A stretch of DNA of 21,107 bases from Acanthamoeba lenticulata. Taxonomy: Eukaryota; Discosea; Longamoebia; Acanthamoebidae. Positions 8,901-18,872 of the stretch are shown one piece after another; positions within the stretch are counted from its first letter, which is position 1, and the number at the start of each line of letters is the position of its first letter. The notes beneath the pieces were generated by a model. It saw only the letters and a program-made list of their open reading frames with translations, was not told where the DNA came from and did no database searches. The position numbers and the translations under genes were made by a program. The stretch lies in contig NAVB01000853.1 of the NCBI GenBank assembly GCA_002179805.1, positions 1 through 21,107 of the forward strand, given 5' to 3'.

Positions 8901-11524
8901 CCCTCTGCAACGGCGTCACGCCCTGTACACGCTCCTGCTCCTCCTCCTCCTCCGACTGGGGGGATTGTTATGATTGGGTGAGCTGACGTCAGCTTTTTTC
9001 GATCGAAACCAGCGCCGGCGGTCAACGGGACGACGGGGGATTCGTCGGTCACCGGCGCCCTCATTGGCGGCATCCTCGGTGGCCTGCTCGGTCCGTTTTT
9101 TTCCCTTTAGTATTCTAATTATTTACATTTTTGAAAACTATTTTTATTCATCAGTTTGTATTGGTGGCCATCTTCAGGGTTCCTGTTCCTGGTGCTGGTG
9201 GCGCTGGTGGCCGGCATGGTGGGCTACCTGGCCTACCGCCGGTGGAAGGACAAGCAGATCAATTACATCCGCGATGACGTACGTGCGCCCTCTTCCTTTA
9301 TTTTAGTAATTCTTTATTGTTAAAAATATTCTAAATTCTTGAATGTTGGCGGCGGACGGGCGGGGGGGGGGGGACAGCAGCAGGACAGTCAGCGCAACAA
9401 CAACCTGACCACCAGGTATCGCGAGATCGACTGGAGCGAGCTCGACCTCATGGAGCTCCTCGGCGCTGGCGGTACGCACTCGCGCACACACACACGCACA
9501 CACGCGCACATGCGCTCGACTCACGCGGAGACACATGCGCGCACACGCACACACGCAGCGTTCGGCAAGGTGTACAAGGGCAAGTGGCGCGGGGCGACGG
9601 TGGCAGTCAAGGTGTGCACCGACTTCCAGCTGGCCATGATGACCGCCGACACCATCGAGAACATCCGCCAGGAGGTCCTCCGCTCATTTTTCTTCCCCGC
9701 CCCCGCCCCCGCCAATCCGCGCATCTTGTCCTTCGATCGAAATACTGATCGCGCGTGTTGTGTGTGCGGCATTTGCAGGCGTGTTTGATGGAACTGCTCG
9801 GCAACCACCCGAACGTGATCTCATTCGTGGGGGCCGTAACCAAGGGCGACTACTTTGCCCTCGTCACCGAGTACTGCCCCTACGGGTACACCTCCCCTTC
9901 CCCCTCAACTTGATGACGATGATCGCTTGCTGACACTTGGGCGGCACCAGGTCCATGTATGACCTGTTCATCTCCAAGAAGACGGACCTCCGCAAGCCCG
10001 TACGCGCATCCTCTCGCCCCTCGTGATCCGATCAACATGTTGATGATGATGATGATGCTGGTGGGCGGATGGATGGCAGGTAACGCGGGAGATGCTGATC
10101 CGGATGCTGCGCGACGCGGCGCGGGGCATCCTCCATCTCCACTCGGAGCACGTGATCCACCGCGACATCTCCGCCCGCAACATGCTCGTCGCCAAGGTCC
10201 TTTCTTTCTATTCATTTATTTTATTTTATTGCTATTCTAACTATTTTATTTGAAATAAATAAAAACAGGACATGGCGGTGCGCGTGACGGACTTTGGGCT
10301 GTCGCGACTTCGGCAGGACACGGAGGAGGCCTACGCCACGACCAAGTCCAACGTGGGGCCCGTGGTACGCACGCGCGCGCGCATGCTCGCCGTCTTCACC
10401 CGCTCACGCGCGCACACACGCACACGCGCACACACGCACGCACGCGCAGAAATGGATGGCGCCCGAGGCCATCACGAAGCGGATCTACAGCGAGAAGAGC
10501 GACGCGTGGTCGTTTGGCGTGCTCGTGTGGGAGATGGTCACCCAGAGCGAGCCCTGGCAGAACGTCGCCCTCCTCGACATCGCCATCGGCGTCGGCCGCA
10601 AGTGCGTTGCCCTTCCTCCCCCCCCCCTCTACACACGCACACACGCGCGGTTCGTCGGGGATGCTCACGCGCGTGTGTGCTCCGCGTGTGTGCGGTTCAG
10701 GGGCTGGACGCTGAAGATCCCGAAGAACTGCGATCCGTTCTTCAAGCGCCTCATGAAGGACTGCTGGAAACAACAGCCCGAGAAGAGGTGCGGGGTTTTC
10801 GTCGAAACGATGTCGACGCATTTGTGTGTTGATGTGCAACAACTCGCCTGGTGCTAAACGACAACGCCAGGCCCTCTTTCCAGGAAATCGAAGCGCGTCT
10901 CTCGGCAGAGCTGGGCGACGACAGCGACAACGATTCCACGGTCGACTCCGACGTCGAGGAGGAAGCCGTGCCCGCCATCATGAAGAAGGTCAACCCTCCC
11001 CCAAGTATCTCGCGTGCCCACCGCACACACGCGCTCGGCGGAACACGCGCACTGAACCGCACACGCGCGCGCGCGTGGACGAACAACAGAAGAGGGACGA
11101 CTACGAATTCCGGGCCGACGCGGCCGACTTTGAGCTCGACGAGATGGAGACGGCGCTTACGGCCGACTCTGCCGCCGCGGTTGGGTCTTCCGGCAAGCGG
11201 AAGAAGAAGCGGAAGAAGGACCGCGCGCGCTGCAAGAGCCGCAAGAACGATGGTCTGGACGCCCTGCGCCTGGGCGGTCTGAGCCTCAACAACAACAATA
11301 ATCAACATCACCACCAAAACGAGTACGTCCTGCGACCGGACGGCGGGGACGACGGCGAGACCATCACCACGTCGACCTACGACGACCTCGGGCCCGTCCG
11401 GGACATCATCCTCACTGTTGTGGACAGCCCCGGCGGCGGCCACCGCCGAAGCGACAACGAGCGTCATCGGAAGGACGAAGTGGGCGAGGCCAGCGACGAA
11501 AGCGGCAAGGACTCCCGCGAGTGA
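5971..11524 (+). CDS. Receptor protein kinase, tyrosine-kinase-like, with LamG-type ectodomain
   Basis: Exons 5971-6138, 6221-6360, 6484-6790, 6840-6949, 7027-7082, 7195-7311, 7379-7582, 7689-7822, 7929-8002, 8086-8289, 8367-8490, 8624-8657, 8784-8924, 9013-9090, 9178-9278, 9378-9471, 9559-9674, 9779-9885, 9951-9999, 10080-10196, 10269-10364, 10450-10601, 10701-10787, 10871-10988 and 11090-11524 give 1120 residues. Order: signal peptide (about 1-38); LamG/concanavalin-like domain (EYTVEVWVKP to GELDGIRIWDRAW); the start of a second one (LLGSWDFAAGSG); a nidogen-like FFGSSYDTVNVDKNG segment; a Cys-containing stem; TM about 620-650; kinase 688-948. Kinase landmarks are GAGAFGKV, VAVK (K713), HRDISARN (D815), DFG (833-835) and PVKWMAPE. 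The catalytic loop fits the tyrosine-kinase signature. The 170-residue tail is basic and acidic, with Tyr in DDYEF, NEYVL and TYDDL. Uncertain junctions: exon 1/2, the start of exon 6 (7150 also fits), and a GC donor at 7583. Confidence 0.88.
8536..8612 (+). repeat. Intronic TGATGA/TCATCA microsatellite
   Basis: A run of ATCATGATC and GATGATGAC units fills most of the receptor-kinase intron 8491-8623, after a TCC run at its 5' end. Related GATGATGAT tracts lie in the introns at 8318-8345 and 8677-8702. These are expected low-complexity intron fillers. They make long frames on both strands that are not coding. Confidence 0.7.
9480..9558 (+). repeat. Intronic CA/CG alternating purine-pyrimidine tract
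   Basis: This tract of CACACGCA-type units runs from just inside the 5' splice site to the acceptor (ACACGCAG) of the intron 9472-9558. It takes the place of a normal polypyrimidine tract. It is the clearest of several such tracts in the window. Confidence 0.75.
10366..10449 (+). repeat. Intronic CA/CG alternating purine-pyrimidine tract
   Basis: This intron of the receptor kinase is largely ACGCGCGC and CACACGCA alternation and ends ACGCACGCGCAG at the acceptor. It separates the DFG exon from the KWMAPE exon. A polypyrimidine tract is again lacking. Confidence 0.7.
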
Positions 11525-11570
11525 AGGTAAAAAATTTAAAAATAAATTAAAAATAAATAAATTGTTTTAT
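11525..11570. terminator. Shared 46-nt convergent 3' region with poly(A) signals on both strands
   Basis: Only 46 nt separate the receptor-kinase stop (11522-11524) from the F-box gene stop (11573-11571). On the plus strand AATAAA occurs at 11541, 11552 and 11556. On the minus strand AATAAA (11571-11566) overlaps the TAA stop. The segment is almost pure A/T. The two transcripts probably overlap at their 3' ends. Confidence 0.65.
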
Positions 11571-13053
11571 TTAACAAACGGCTGCAAACAACGGGATCTC
11601 GATCTGGCCTGTGTTGAGGATGGCCTGAAGAAACGCCTCAGCAAGTGCAGCGGTCATCCAGGCCTGATGTCCAACCAGCCGCACCATCAACTGATCAAGT
11701 CCCTGATGTACGCGCGACAGTCTGAGCCGCTTATCTGCCCAACGGTCAGTGAGCTTGCATGCATCAGGAGCAACAAGTCGAGCGCGTACCGGTCCACCTA
11801 AAGTGGTCTTCTTCCCAGAGTTCCGAGTGCCAATCAAAGTCGATGTACACTGGCTTTTGGTCTACCAGGCTGTACACAACCGCCGCAATCACGTAGTCTT
11901 TTAGAGACCCCACTTCGTTGAATCTGTTTGGTGCGAATCGTTGTGGGTGAAAGAAACACAGGAAGACACACAGAAGCAGCATACGACGTTACCTGATATC
12001 AATGGTCTTGTAGACAACTCTGGAAGCAAGTTGAGCCATTGCCAGAGAGGCCTCCGTCGCCTGTTCCATGGCAAGTTGGTGTACAAACTTAGCAGTCCTG
12101 TCCTGCAGCCTTTTGACCCTGACCCCGAAAGCGATCTTCTTGTTCATCTGTTCCACGAGCATGGCCAGCGAGCCGACGTGAAAGCATGTAGACTCGTCAA
12201 CGAACGGCGATTCCATCTGCTTCACCAGCTTCTGCCACTCTGCTTGCTTTTCACTCCGTCTGGTGCGTGGAACTGCCACGGACTCGCCTTGCCGTAGCCG
12301 AGCCACGTCACGTTGAAAGACTGCGTAAGCACGCTCACTGAGCTCTTGTGTGTTGTCTGCAGACATGGTGAGGCACAAACAGATGAGAACTCACTTGGGC
12401 TTTGGCATTTTACACAACGTACTGGCGAGGCTGAGTTCCAGTCGCTCAAGGGCCGTCGTCCTCCAACTCTGTTGGATCATGCTGCGTAGCGTTTTACCTC
12501 CCACGGGGTTGTGGTCCGCGACATTGGGCAGATCGTTCAAGTCAAGCGCCAGCTCGTCATCCTCAAGTTCTTCAGGTAAGTCGTCTCTTTGGTCCTCTCC
12601 CTTGTTGTCTTCATCCTCAATCTCCTCTTCCTCTTCCTCTTCTTCATCACTGTTCTCATATGTACTATCCTCCTCTTCAGAGAGTGCCGAGGCAGGAGCA
12701 GAACAAACAGCACGCCAGAGAGGAACAGCATTGTGGCAGATAGGCCAAGTGTTGTAGTACGCAGAACGCCACAACTCCTCGAAGGCTCTGAAAGAATGTT
12801 CGGGTTCATTAACCAGGGCACGCCACGTGCGGCACACGAGCTGCGCCCGCAACAAGTCTGGCACCCCAACGAAGCACATGATGTGGAACAAAACTTCGTT
12901 GGGCAGGCAAGGCAATTGTGCGCGCCCTCCTTGGCTTCGTCGCTTTGGAGGGTCCTTTGCCCCAGCAGGGTCCTCGTTAGGCAGCGCCCTCTTCATAGCT
13001 GACAGTGGGCGAGTGATGGAAATGAAGAAGAGGATCATAAAATGGCGGAGCAT
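11571..13053 (-). CDS. F-box protein with acidic linker and uncharacterised C-terminal half
   Basis: Exons 13053-12423, 12356-11993, 11923-11790 and 11734-11571 give 430 residues. The F-box is clear at about residues 47-80 (LPCLPNEVLFHIMCFV, then DLLRAQLVCRTWRAL). F-box proteins recruit substrates to SCF ubiquitin ligases through Skp1. A strongly acidic stretch follows at about residues 135-180. The C-terminal half is predicted helical and alpha/beta (RAYAVFQRDVARLRQG, KLVKQMESPFVDESTCFHVG, YVIAAVVYSL) and matches no substrate-binding repeat I know. Start choice is uncertain: the first ATG at 13053 adds 19 hydrophobic residues, while the ATG at 12996 (MKRALPNED) gives a more typical start. 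An ATG inside intron 1 (12366) could make the C-terminal half look like a separate gene, but the GTACGT donor at 12422 and CTGCAG acceptor join in phase. Confidence 0.8.
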
Positions 13054-13298
13054 TGTTCCTAGCAAAACGTTTTTATTTTTGAAAATTTAAAGAATACCTG
13101 CCTTCCATCACACGTGCTCCCAAGAAGAGTGCTCCTGCTTAACAGCCCAGTGGAGCTGGTGAGGTATTCTTGTTGCGTCACTTCCTCAGAATCCGGTGCA
13201 CGGTGTACGTCCAGACTTGGTTTTCTTCTTTAATGGCCAGCGCAAACACCACTCTATGGATTGGGTCGGCCGTAACGGGAACTGAAAGGACAAACACA

Positions 13299-16200
13299 TC
13301 ACTTGCCGCCCATGATGGCCTTCATGAGGGCCTGCTTGAGGTCTTGGTTCTCCTTCACGAGCTCGCTGATGCGGCTGCGCGCAGCCACCAGCTGACTCCG
13401 CAGCTCCTCGGGGGTGGCCGTGAGCAACGCGGGCTCGACCTCGCCGCTCGCGCTTCCCAGGCCCACCTCCCCGCTGGCAAACACCATCATCGTATCTGCG
13501 CGTCACATGAAGGAAGGAAGGAGGAGTGGTCAGAAGTCGTCGCGCTGTCGCGTGCAGAGGGCCCTATATATATGTCGTACCCGTCTTGTTGCTGCTGCTG
13601 CTGCTGTGGCCGTTCTCCTTTTCCTTCTCTTCGTCCTCTTCCTCTTCTTCTTCCCCATTGGCCACCATCGTCGAGCCCCAGTTGCCGTCCTGGTGCGTTT
13701 GCGTCGTGTCAAGTCAAGGGGGCGACAACAAAAACAACAACAACAACAAGCAAGGAGTCTCAAGGGAGGCCACACGGACCTCATCGTCATCGTCGCCCTG
13801 GACGACCATGGTGCCCATGGCGCCCCCTCCATCCGATTCCTCCTCCTCGCGGGCGGGTTGCTTCTCCTCTCCTTTCTTAGAGATCCGGATGCTACGGCAC
13901 TCTTCGATTCGTTCCCACAGCACCTCGGCGCCAAACCCGAACCCGCTCAACACAAACGCGTGCTGCGCCGGTCACATCAATATCGACACCACACACACAC
14001 ACACGCGCGCGTGTGTCAGCTTGGAGCTGTGCACCCCCCCCCCCACCACACTCAAGTCCATCCCCGTACCGACAGCAGGGCCTTCGCCGTTGGTCGGTCC
14101 AGCGGGTCTTTGGTCAGGCACATGGCCTGTTGGATTGGCCAATCGTTTTAAAGTTGATCAACCATGTTGAAGAAGAAGAGGGCAGGGCCGTACGACAAAA
14201 TCGTTCATGTCTTGGCTCCACTGCGACGGGTTGGTCAGGGTGGGTGGCGGCTTGACCGGGACCATGCGCATCGCGCGCATCGGGTTCATGTCGTGGTTGG
14301 GCGGCAACCCCTCGGCCAGCTCGATGATGGTGATCCCCAGCGACCACACATCGGCCTGCGCGCGCGCTTCTTCATCAGCGCGAGAGCTCCTCTTCTTCAT
14401 GAGGGGCGAGAAGGGCGGAGGAGGGGGGAACGCACGCGCTCGTCGTAACCCTTCTTCAGGATGACCTCTGGCGCCTGAATAACAAGGATCAATTCAAAAA
14501 TTCCTCATGAGATCACTGGGGGACGTCTTAAAGGAGTCGTCATTGGGGGGGGGAGACCACGGACCATCCAGAGGGGCGTGCCGGTGACCTCCTCGGTGGT
14601 GTCCTGGGTGAGGGTGGCCGATACGCCGAAATCGGCAATCTTGACCTGCGCCTTCTCGTTGAGGAGGATGTTGGCGGCCTTGACGTCGCGGTGGATGATC
14701 TTGGGCGCGTTGCCGTGCAGATACGACAGCCCCTGCAGCGTCTCCTTCACGATGAACTGCAGCCGGGAAAAGCAGAGCCCCCCATCACGTGGTAACCGCG
14801 GATCAGCAAACCGCTCGCCTATCACGATAGGCCCATCATGCATCACCAAAGAGGAAGCACCTTGATCTGGTCTTCGTTGAGGACCTTGTTGGTGAGCTCG
14901 ATCATGTCGCGAATCGATCCCAGCTCGCAAAAGTCCATCACGATCTGCCGGAAGAGCCATCGAAGTCAGCGCCAGGACGAACATGAATTCTTGGGGGGGG
15001 GGAGAAGGTCAAATGACGAACCCAGAAGGCATCGTCGGTGGAGAGGGAGCCGTAGTAGGTCACGATATTCTTGTGGGATGCGTTCTTCAAGATTTCGATC
15101 TCCTTCTCGAGCTCCGCCTTTTGGGCGGCATTGTCGAGGGCGGTGATGACCTTGATGGCAAAGTGCTTCCCCGATCCGCCCTTTTGCACGCCTTTGTACA
15201 CCGACCCGTACGCGCTGTTGACGGCGGTAAAAATAGGTAAATAATTTTTAAAAAAAAAAACAGAAGAGGGTCGAGTAGAGAAAGAAAGCAGGGAAAGGGC
15301 ATGATACCCGGTGCCGAGCTTGCTGCCGAGCTCAAAGGCGTCGCCCGACCATTCCAGCTTATCGTCGACATGAACCTTGTGGAGGATATTTGTGGGCATG
15401 CTCACCGGCGAGCCCTCTTCATTGATCTTCTTCCTGCCGAGACTGCGCTTTGACTGTTGCACGACAGCCGCCACCAAATCCCCACGCCACGGCCGACATT
15501 AGCCCCACCTCTTGAGTTCTACGCCAAGGGAAGGATCGACGCACAAAGAACTTCTCGCTCATGGAGAGGCGCCGCTCGAGCTTACGCTTTCCTTCGGCGG
15601 CCTGCGTGCGGGAAAGGCTCGCCGGAAGGCGACCGATGATGGTGCTGCCGCTGCTGGTCGAGGGCAGCGACGAGCCGCTCACCGAGCGACGGCGCACCTC
15701 GACGCCCGTCACTTTCCCAATCAACTCCTCTGGGATGCGGAACACAAACACAAACACGCGTGGGTGAGTGTTGACCCATGACTGGCCAATGTTGCAGACC
15801 AGAAGCCGTACCCAACTCGTAAAATATCAGCGTCGAGGCGATGTAGTCCCGCGTCTCTGATCCGCCCACTATGCACAGCTGCCAACCCAAAGGCCCGTGA
15901 GTAGATTGCTTGGGCTTTACCTCTAAGTCAGTAATGGTCAGCAGACGACGACGCACCTTCCGGTTGCCTTCGTAGACGCGTAGGGCGGCAGTGTGGCGGC
16001 AACGGCCCTGGAGTGCTTGCCCTTCAATGAGATGGTTTTGAACTCGAAGCTGTTCCCACTTGCCTGAGCCTGTTTCAAAAGCGTCAGGGAAGCTGCAGTG
16101 GCAGGAAGGAGATACGAAAGCGCCATGTACCGGCCAGGTAGAGCCACAGTTCGTTGGAGGCCCGGAGGTCGTTGTTCTCCTTGACGGCCCCGCCGAACAT

Positions 16201-17426
16201 CAAGAACCCTGGGGAGACCGCATGCATCAGTCAGGAAAAAACCCTCTCGGTTGGGCGAACGTACCATGAGGGAAGTAGGGCACCATGGCATGGCTGAACC
16301 GTGGAGCGGGAGACTGCAGGACGTTCTCCTTGGCCCACGTTTGGGAGTCTATTGCATGTGTCGTTAAAGGAGTGTACCGCTCGGGGAGGTTGGGGTCCTC
16401 TACATACCAACATCATAGCGGTAGAGGTCGCCCATGGGCACCTCCGCCACGCCGCACCCGCCGTAGACGTAGAGTGACGATCCATCGTCGTTGGGCACAG
16501 TCGTGTGGAAAGCGCGGGCCAGTGGCAGGCTACCCGACCCTTCTATCTTGCGCAGCCCCATCACGCCTGTGCTCAGCCGCGGTCAACAAAGGCGAGCGAT
16601 GAGATTCATGAGGACAAAACAGGACAGTGATGGGAAGTAGAAGCGGTACTGAGGTCGACAACGTAGAGAACACTGCTGTAGTCTCGGTTGGAGCTTCGTC
16701 CGCCAAAGATGAACATCTGTTGGCCCACGATGGTGGCGCTGTGACCCGCTAGTCGCGGTGCCTTCATGCCCATGAGCTTCGTTTGTCGCCACTCGGCGGT
16801 CTCTGTTATCATTGAAACGTGATTCTTCTCAGTTCCTCTGCGGTTGTGTGCGATCGACAAGAACAACGCGCGTACCAAGGTCGAGGACGTAGAGGTCATT
16901 GCGGCACTTAGAACCATCGTAGCCACCGTAAATGTACACTCTGCGCCGAAGGCATAAATGCTCAGCAATGTGTACTGAGTAGCGAGGAGGCAGTTGCAGC
17001 GGCGTACTTGGTGCCTAGAATGGCCATGGAATGCTGGCACCTGCGAGCGGGAGCGCTGCCCTTGACGGGCAGTCGGTAGAAGTCAAAGCTCGCGCCTGAG
17101 TCATGACCGCCAGAGAGTTAAAGAGGCGGAACACGGTGAAGGGCTTGGGCGAGCACCAACCATCAAGAAGAAAAACATCGTTTGAGAGATGTTTTGAGCT
17201 CTGGGTCTTCGTCGAGTAGTTTCCTCCAAAGATGAGGAGCTTGTCTTCAAAGGTTAGGCACGTATGCCACCCGAGTGCCAAAGCCCCGAGCGGTAGCTAC
17301 ATAAGGACAAACACGTATGAGATGCTCGAACCTCGCAGGTTGCCTTCTTATCCTGAGCAGATTCAAGAGAGGGAGATTGGAGAGACTTACATCGCCTGAA
17401 TAGTCACTGTTGGTGAACCACGACAT
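13299..17426 (-). CDS. Kelch-propeller / MST (Hippo)-type STE20 kinase fusion
   Basis: Exons 17426-17391, 17296-17161, 17095-17008, 16940-16876, 16802-16650, 16566-16408, 16348-16265, 16208-16131, 16069-15957, 15878-15812, 15729-15545, 15453-15308, 15214-15022, 14944-14861, 14756-14565, 14474-14436, 14355-14194, 14126-14070, 13962-13780, 13689-13581 and 13495-13299 give 841 residues. Residues 1-326 carry six kelch blades (IFGGN, IYGGY, IFGGR, VYGGC, MFGGA, IVGGS). A basic Ser-rich linker follows (RRRSVSGSS). The kinase (about 427-685) has [16 protein letters not shown] (K458), [10 protein letters not shown] (D553), DFGVSA (571-576) and GTPLWMAPE (588-596). The C-terminal part has three TMV motifs, acidic runs and a final coiled coil ending MKAIMGGK. 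The kinase and tail match MST1/2 and Dictyostelium Krs kinases. The rival model is two genes, with the kinase starting at the ATG at 15562. Confidence 0.8.
13999..14016. repeat. 18-bp perfect palindrome of alternating CA/CG/TG in an intron
   Basis: ACACACGCG meets its reverse complement CGCGTGTGT with no spacer. It lies in the intron between the APE-side and C-lobe end exons of the kelch-kinase gene. The palindrome could extrude as a cruciform or adopt a Z-form. In RNA it would be a weak hairpin near the 3' splice site. Confidence 0.7.
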
Positions 17427-17770
17427 CAGGTGTAGGCCTGCTCCCACCGCAGGGCTGTATGAAACAGTGGCTCAGGCCAACCTTCACACTACTGTACAGC
17501 TTAATCGTGGAGGGGGGCTACACACAGCGAATACTCTCTGGGCGGCAGTAGTCAAGGCAAGCGTCTCGTTTTGGAGCTGTACTATAAAAGGATATCATGC
17601 CAGAAAGTTTTCAGAAATTCGGTCTTGGCCAAAACTTCTCCGTTTCACATTCTTCCGTGCTTGCGCAGCAACAGACTCAAAGGGTCGATAGAAAACGAAC
17701 GTTGATGTTTTCAAGTTTTTTGATTTTAGTGGATGAGGGGGAAGGACAAAGATGTCGAAGTGGTACACAT
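17427..17770. other. Gap between the kelch-kinase 5' end and uS3 3' end
   Basis: This 344-nt gap should hold the promoter of the leftward kelch-kinase gene and the 3' UTR of uS3. I see no AATAAA on the minus strand and no exon. A good TATA-like element (TATAAAAG, 17583-17590) is present but faces right, towards the antisense strand of uS3. An additional 5' exon of the kelch gene cannot be excluded. Confidence 0.45.
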
Positions 17771-18833
17771 CTAGTGGCCGGCCACATCGACGGCGGGGGC
17801 GTTGGCGGGCTGGCTGATCTGCTCGCCGTAACCCTTGGCACCATCGGGAATGGGGTGGGCAACCTCCTCCTTGGGCTCGTGGATCTTGACAACATCGGGG
17901 AGAGTCCTGGGAATGTGGCCCCTGACGGTCGGGTCCCACGGGAGCATGATAGCGACGCGCACGCCGAGCACACCCTGGCGGAGCAGGACGTGGCGGACGG
18001 CAACGTCGATGAAGTCCTTGGTGGGCTGACCAGCCTTGATCATGTAGCCATCCCTGAACTTCATGGACTTGGCACGCTGAGCGCGGAGCTTACCAGTCAC
18101 GGTGACCTCGCAACCGAGAGCCTTGTTCTCCATAATGAACCTGAGCACACCATAGCAAGCCCTGCGAAGTTGCAAAAAGAAATTATGAGCTAGCTGAAGA
18201 TGTCGCAAAATGACACGAATGAGAACGCAAATTTGGCCCCATCATACGATTCAGATATAACTCACATGATCTGTGTTTGGTATTTCTCGAGACGAAGTTG
18301 AAATCACTGGGGAAATAGATTGGACAACCACAAAGAGAAAGGGTGGAGTAGACAAACGTACCTCCTGACGGCAAGACCACCGAGGAGCTTGTACTTGAGC
18401 GACTCAGCCTGAGCAACGGCGCAGAGAGCACGGTTGGCCACACGCTCGGCGTAGAGCTCGACCTGACCCTCAGGGAAGTTGAACCTCTTCTGAACGACCG
18501 ACGTGAGCTCGCGAATCCTGCGGCCCTTCTCACCGAGCACCTCCTTGGTGCGGGTGGCACGGATGATGATCTCCGTGCGGGTGGGAGTCACGCGGATCTC
18601 CACACCAGAGTAACCCTCCTCGGCAAGCTCGCGGGAGAGGAACTCGTTCAGCTCAGAGTAGAACACTCCGTCGTTAACAAACTGTGGAAGAAAGAGAGCA
18701 GAGGCATTAATAAACAAATTCAAAGTTACACCAAGATCAATGACTGGCCATAGGCAGGAGCCTCGTCATCAAGGGAAGAGCAACAAGCTGAAGGCGTGCC
18801 CCATACCTTTCTCTTCTTGCTGATGGCGGCCAT
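17771..18833 (-). CDS. RPS3: 40S ribosomal protein uS3
   Basis: Exons 18833-18807, 18681-18362 and 18161-17771 give 245 residues, close to the 243 of human RPS3. The protein starts [20 protein letters not shown]. The KH type-2 region includes [20 protein letters not shown], and the C-terminal domain includes [30 protein letters not shown] and [15 protein letters not shown]. uS3 sits at the mRNA entry channel of the small subunit. Introns of 125 and 200 nt interrupt it; the first follows codon 9. A 26-nt pyrimidine tract lies 40 nt upstream of the ATG on the coding strand. Nothing is odd in the coding sequence. Confidence 0.97.
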
Positions 18834-18872
18834 TGTGTGTGGTAGAGGGGCAGCGAGGACACGACACCCGAT

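Noticed and set aside
8342..9073. 243-codon minus-strand frame
   Set aside because: Created by TCA/TGA microsatellites and GC-rich antisense of receptor exons.
13414..14170. Two overlapping plus-strand frames of 214-245 codons
   Set aside because: Low-complexity antisense of the kelch-kinase tail and its introns.
15582..15956. 124-codon minus-strand frame as an end of a separate kelch gene
   Set aside because: It needs readthrough of intron 15811-15730; codon use collapses there and no poly(A) signal follows.
17597..18193. 198-codon plus-strand frame antisense to uS3
   Set aside because: Mirror of a highly conserved gene; no domain or splice logic. Only its TATA-like element is kept as a low-interest note.
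18162..18361. Box C/D snoRNA in uS3 intron 2
   Set aside because: The intron is long enough and has CTGA and near-box-C words, but no correctly ordered C and D boxes with a closing stem.
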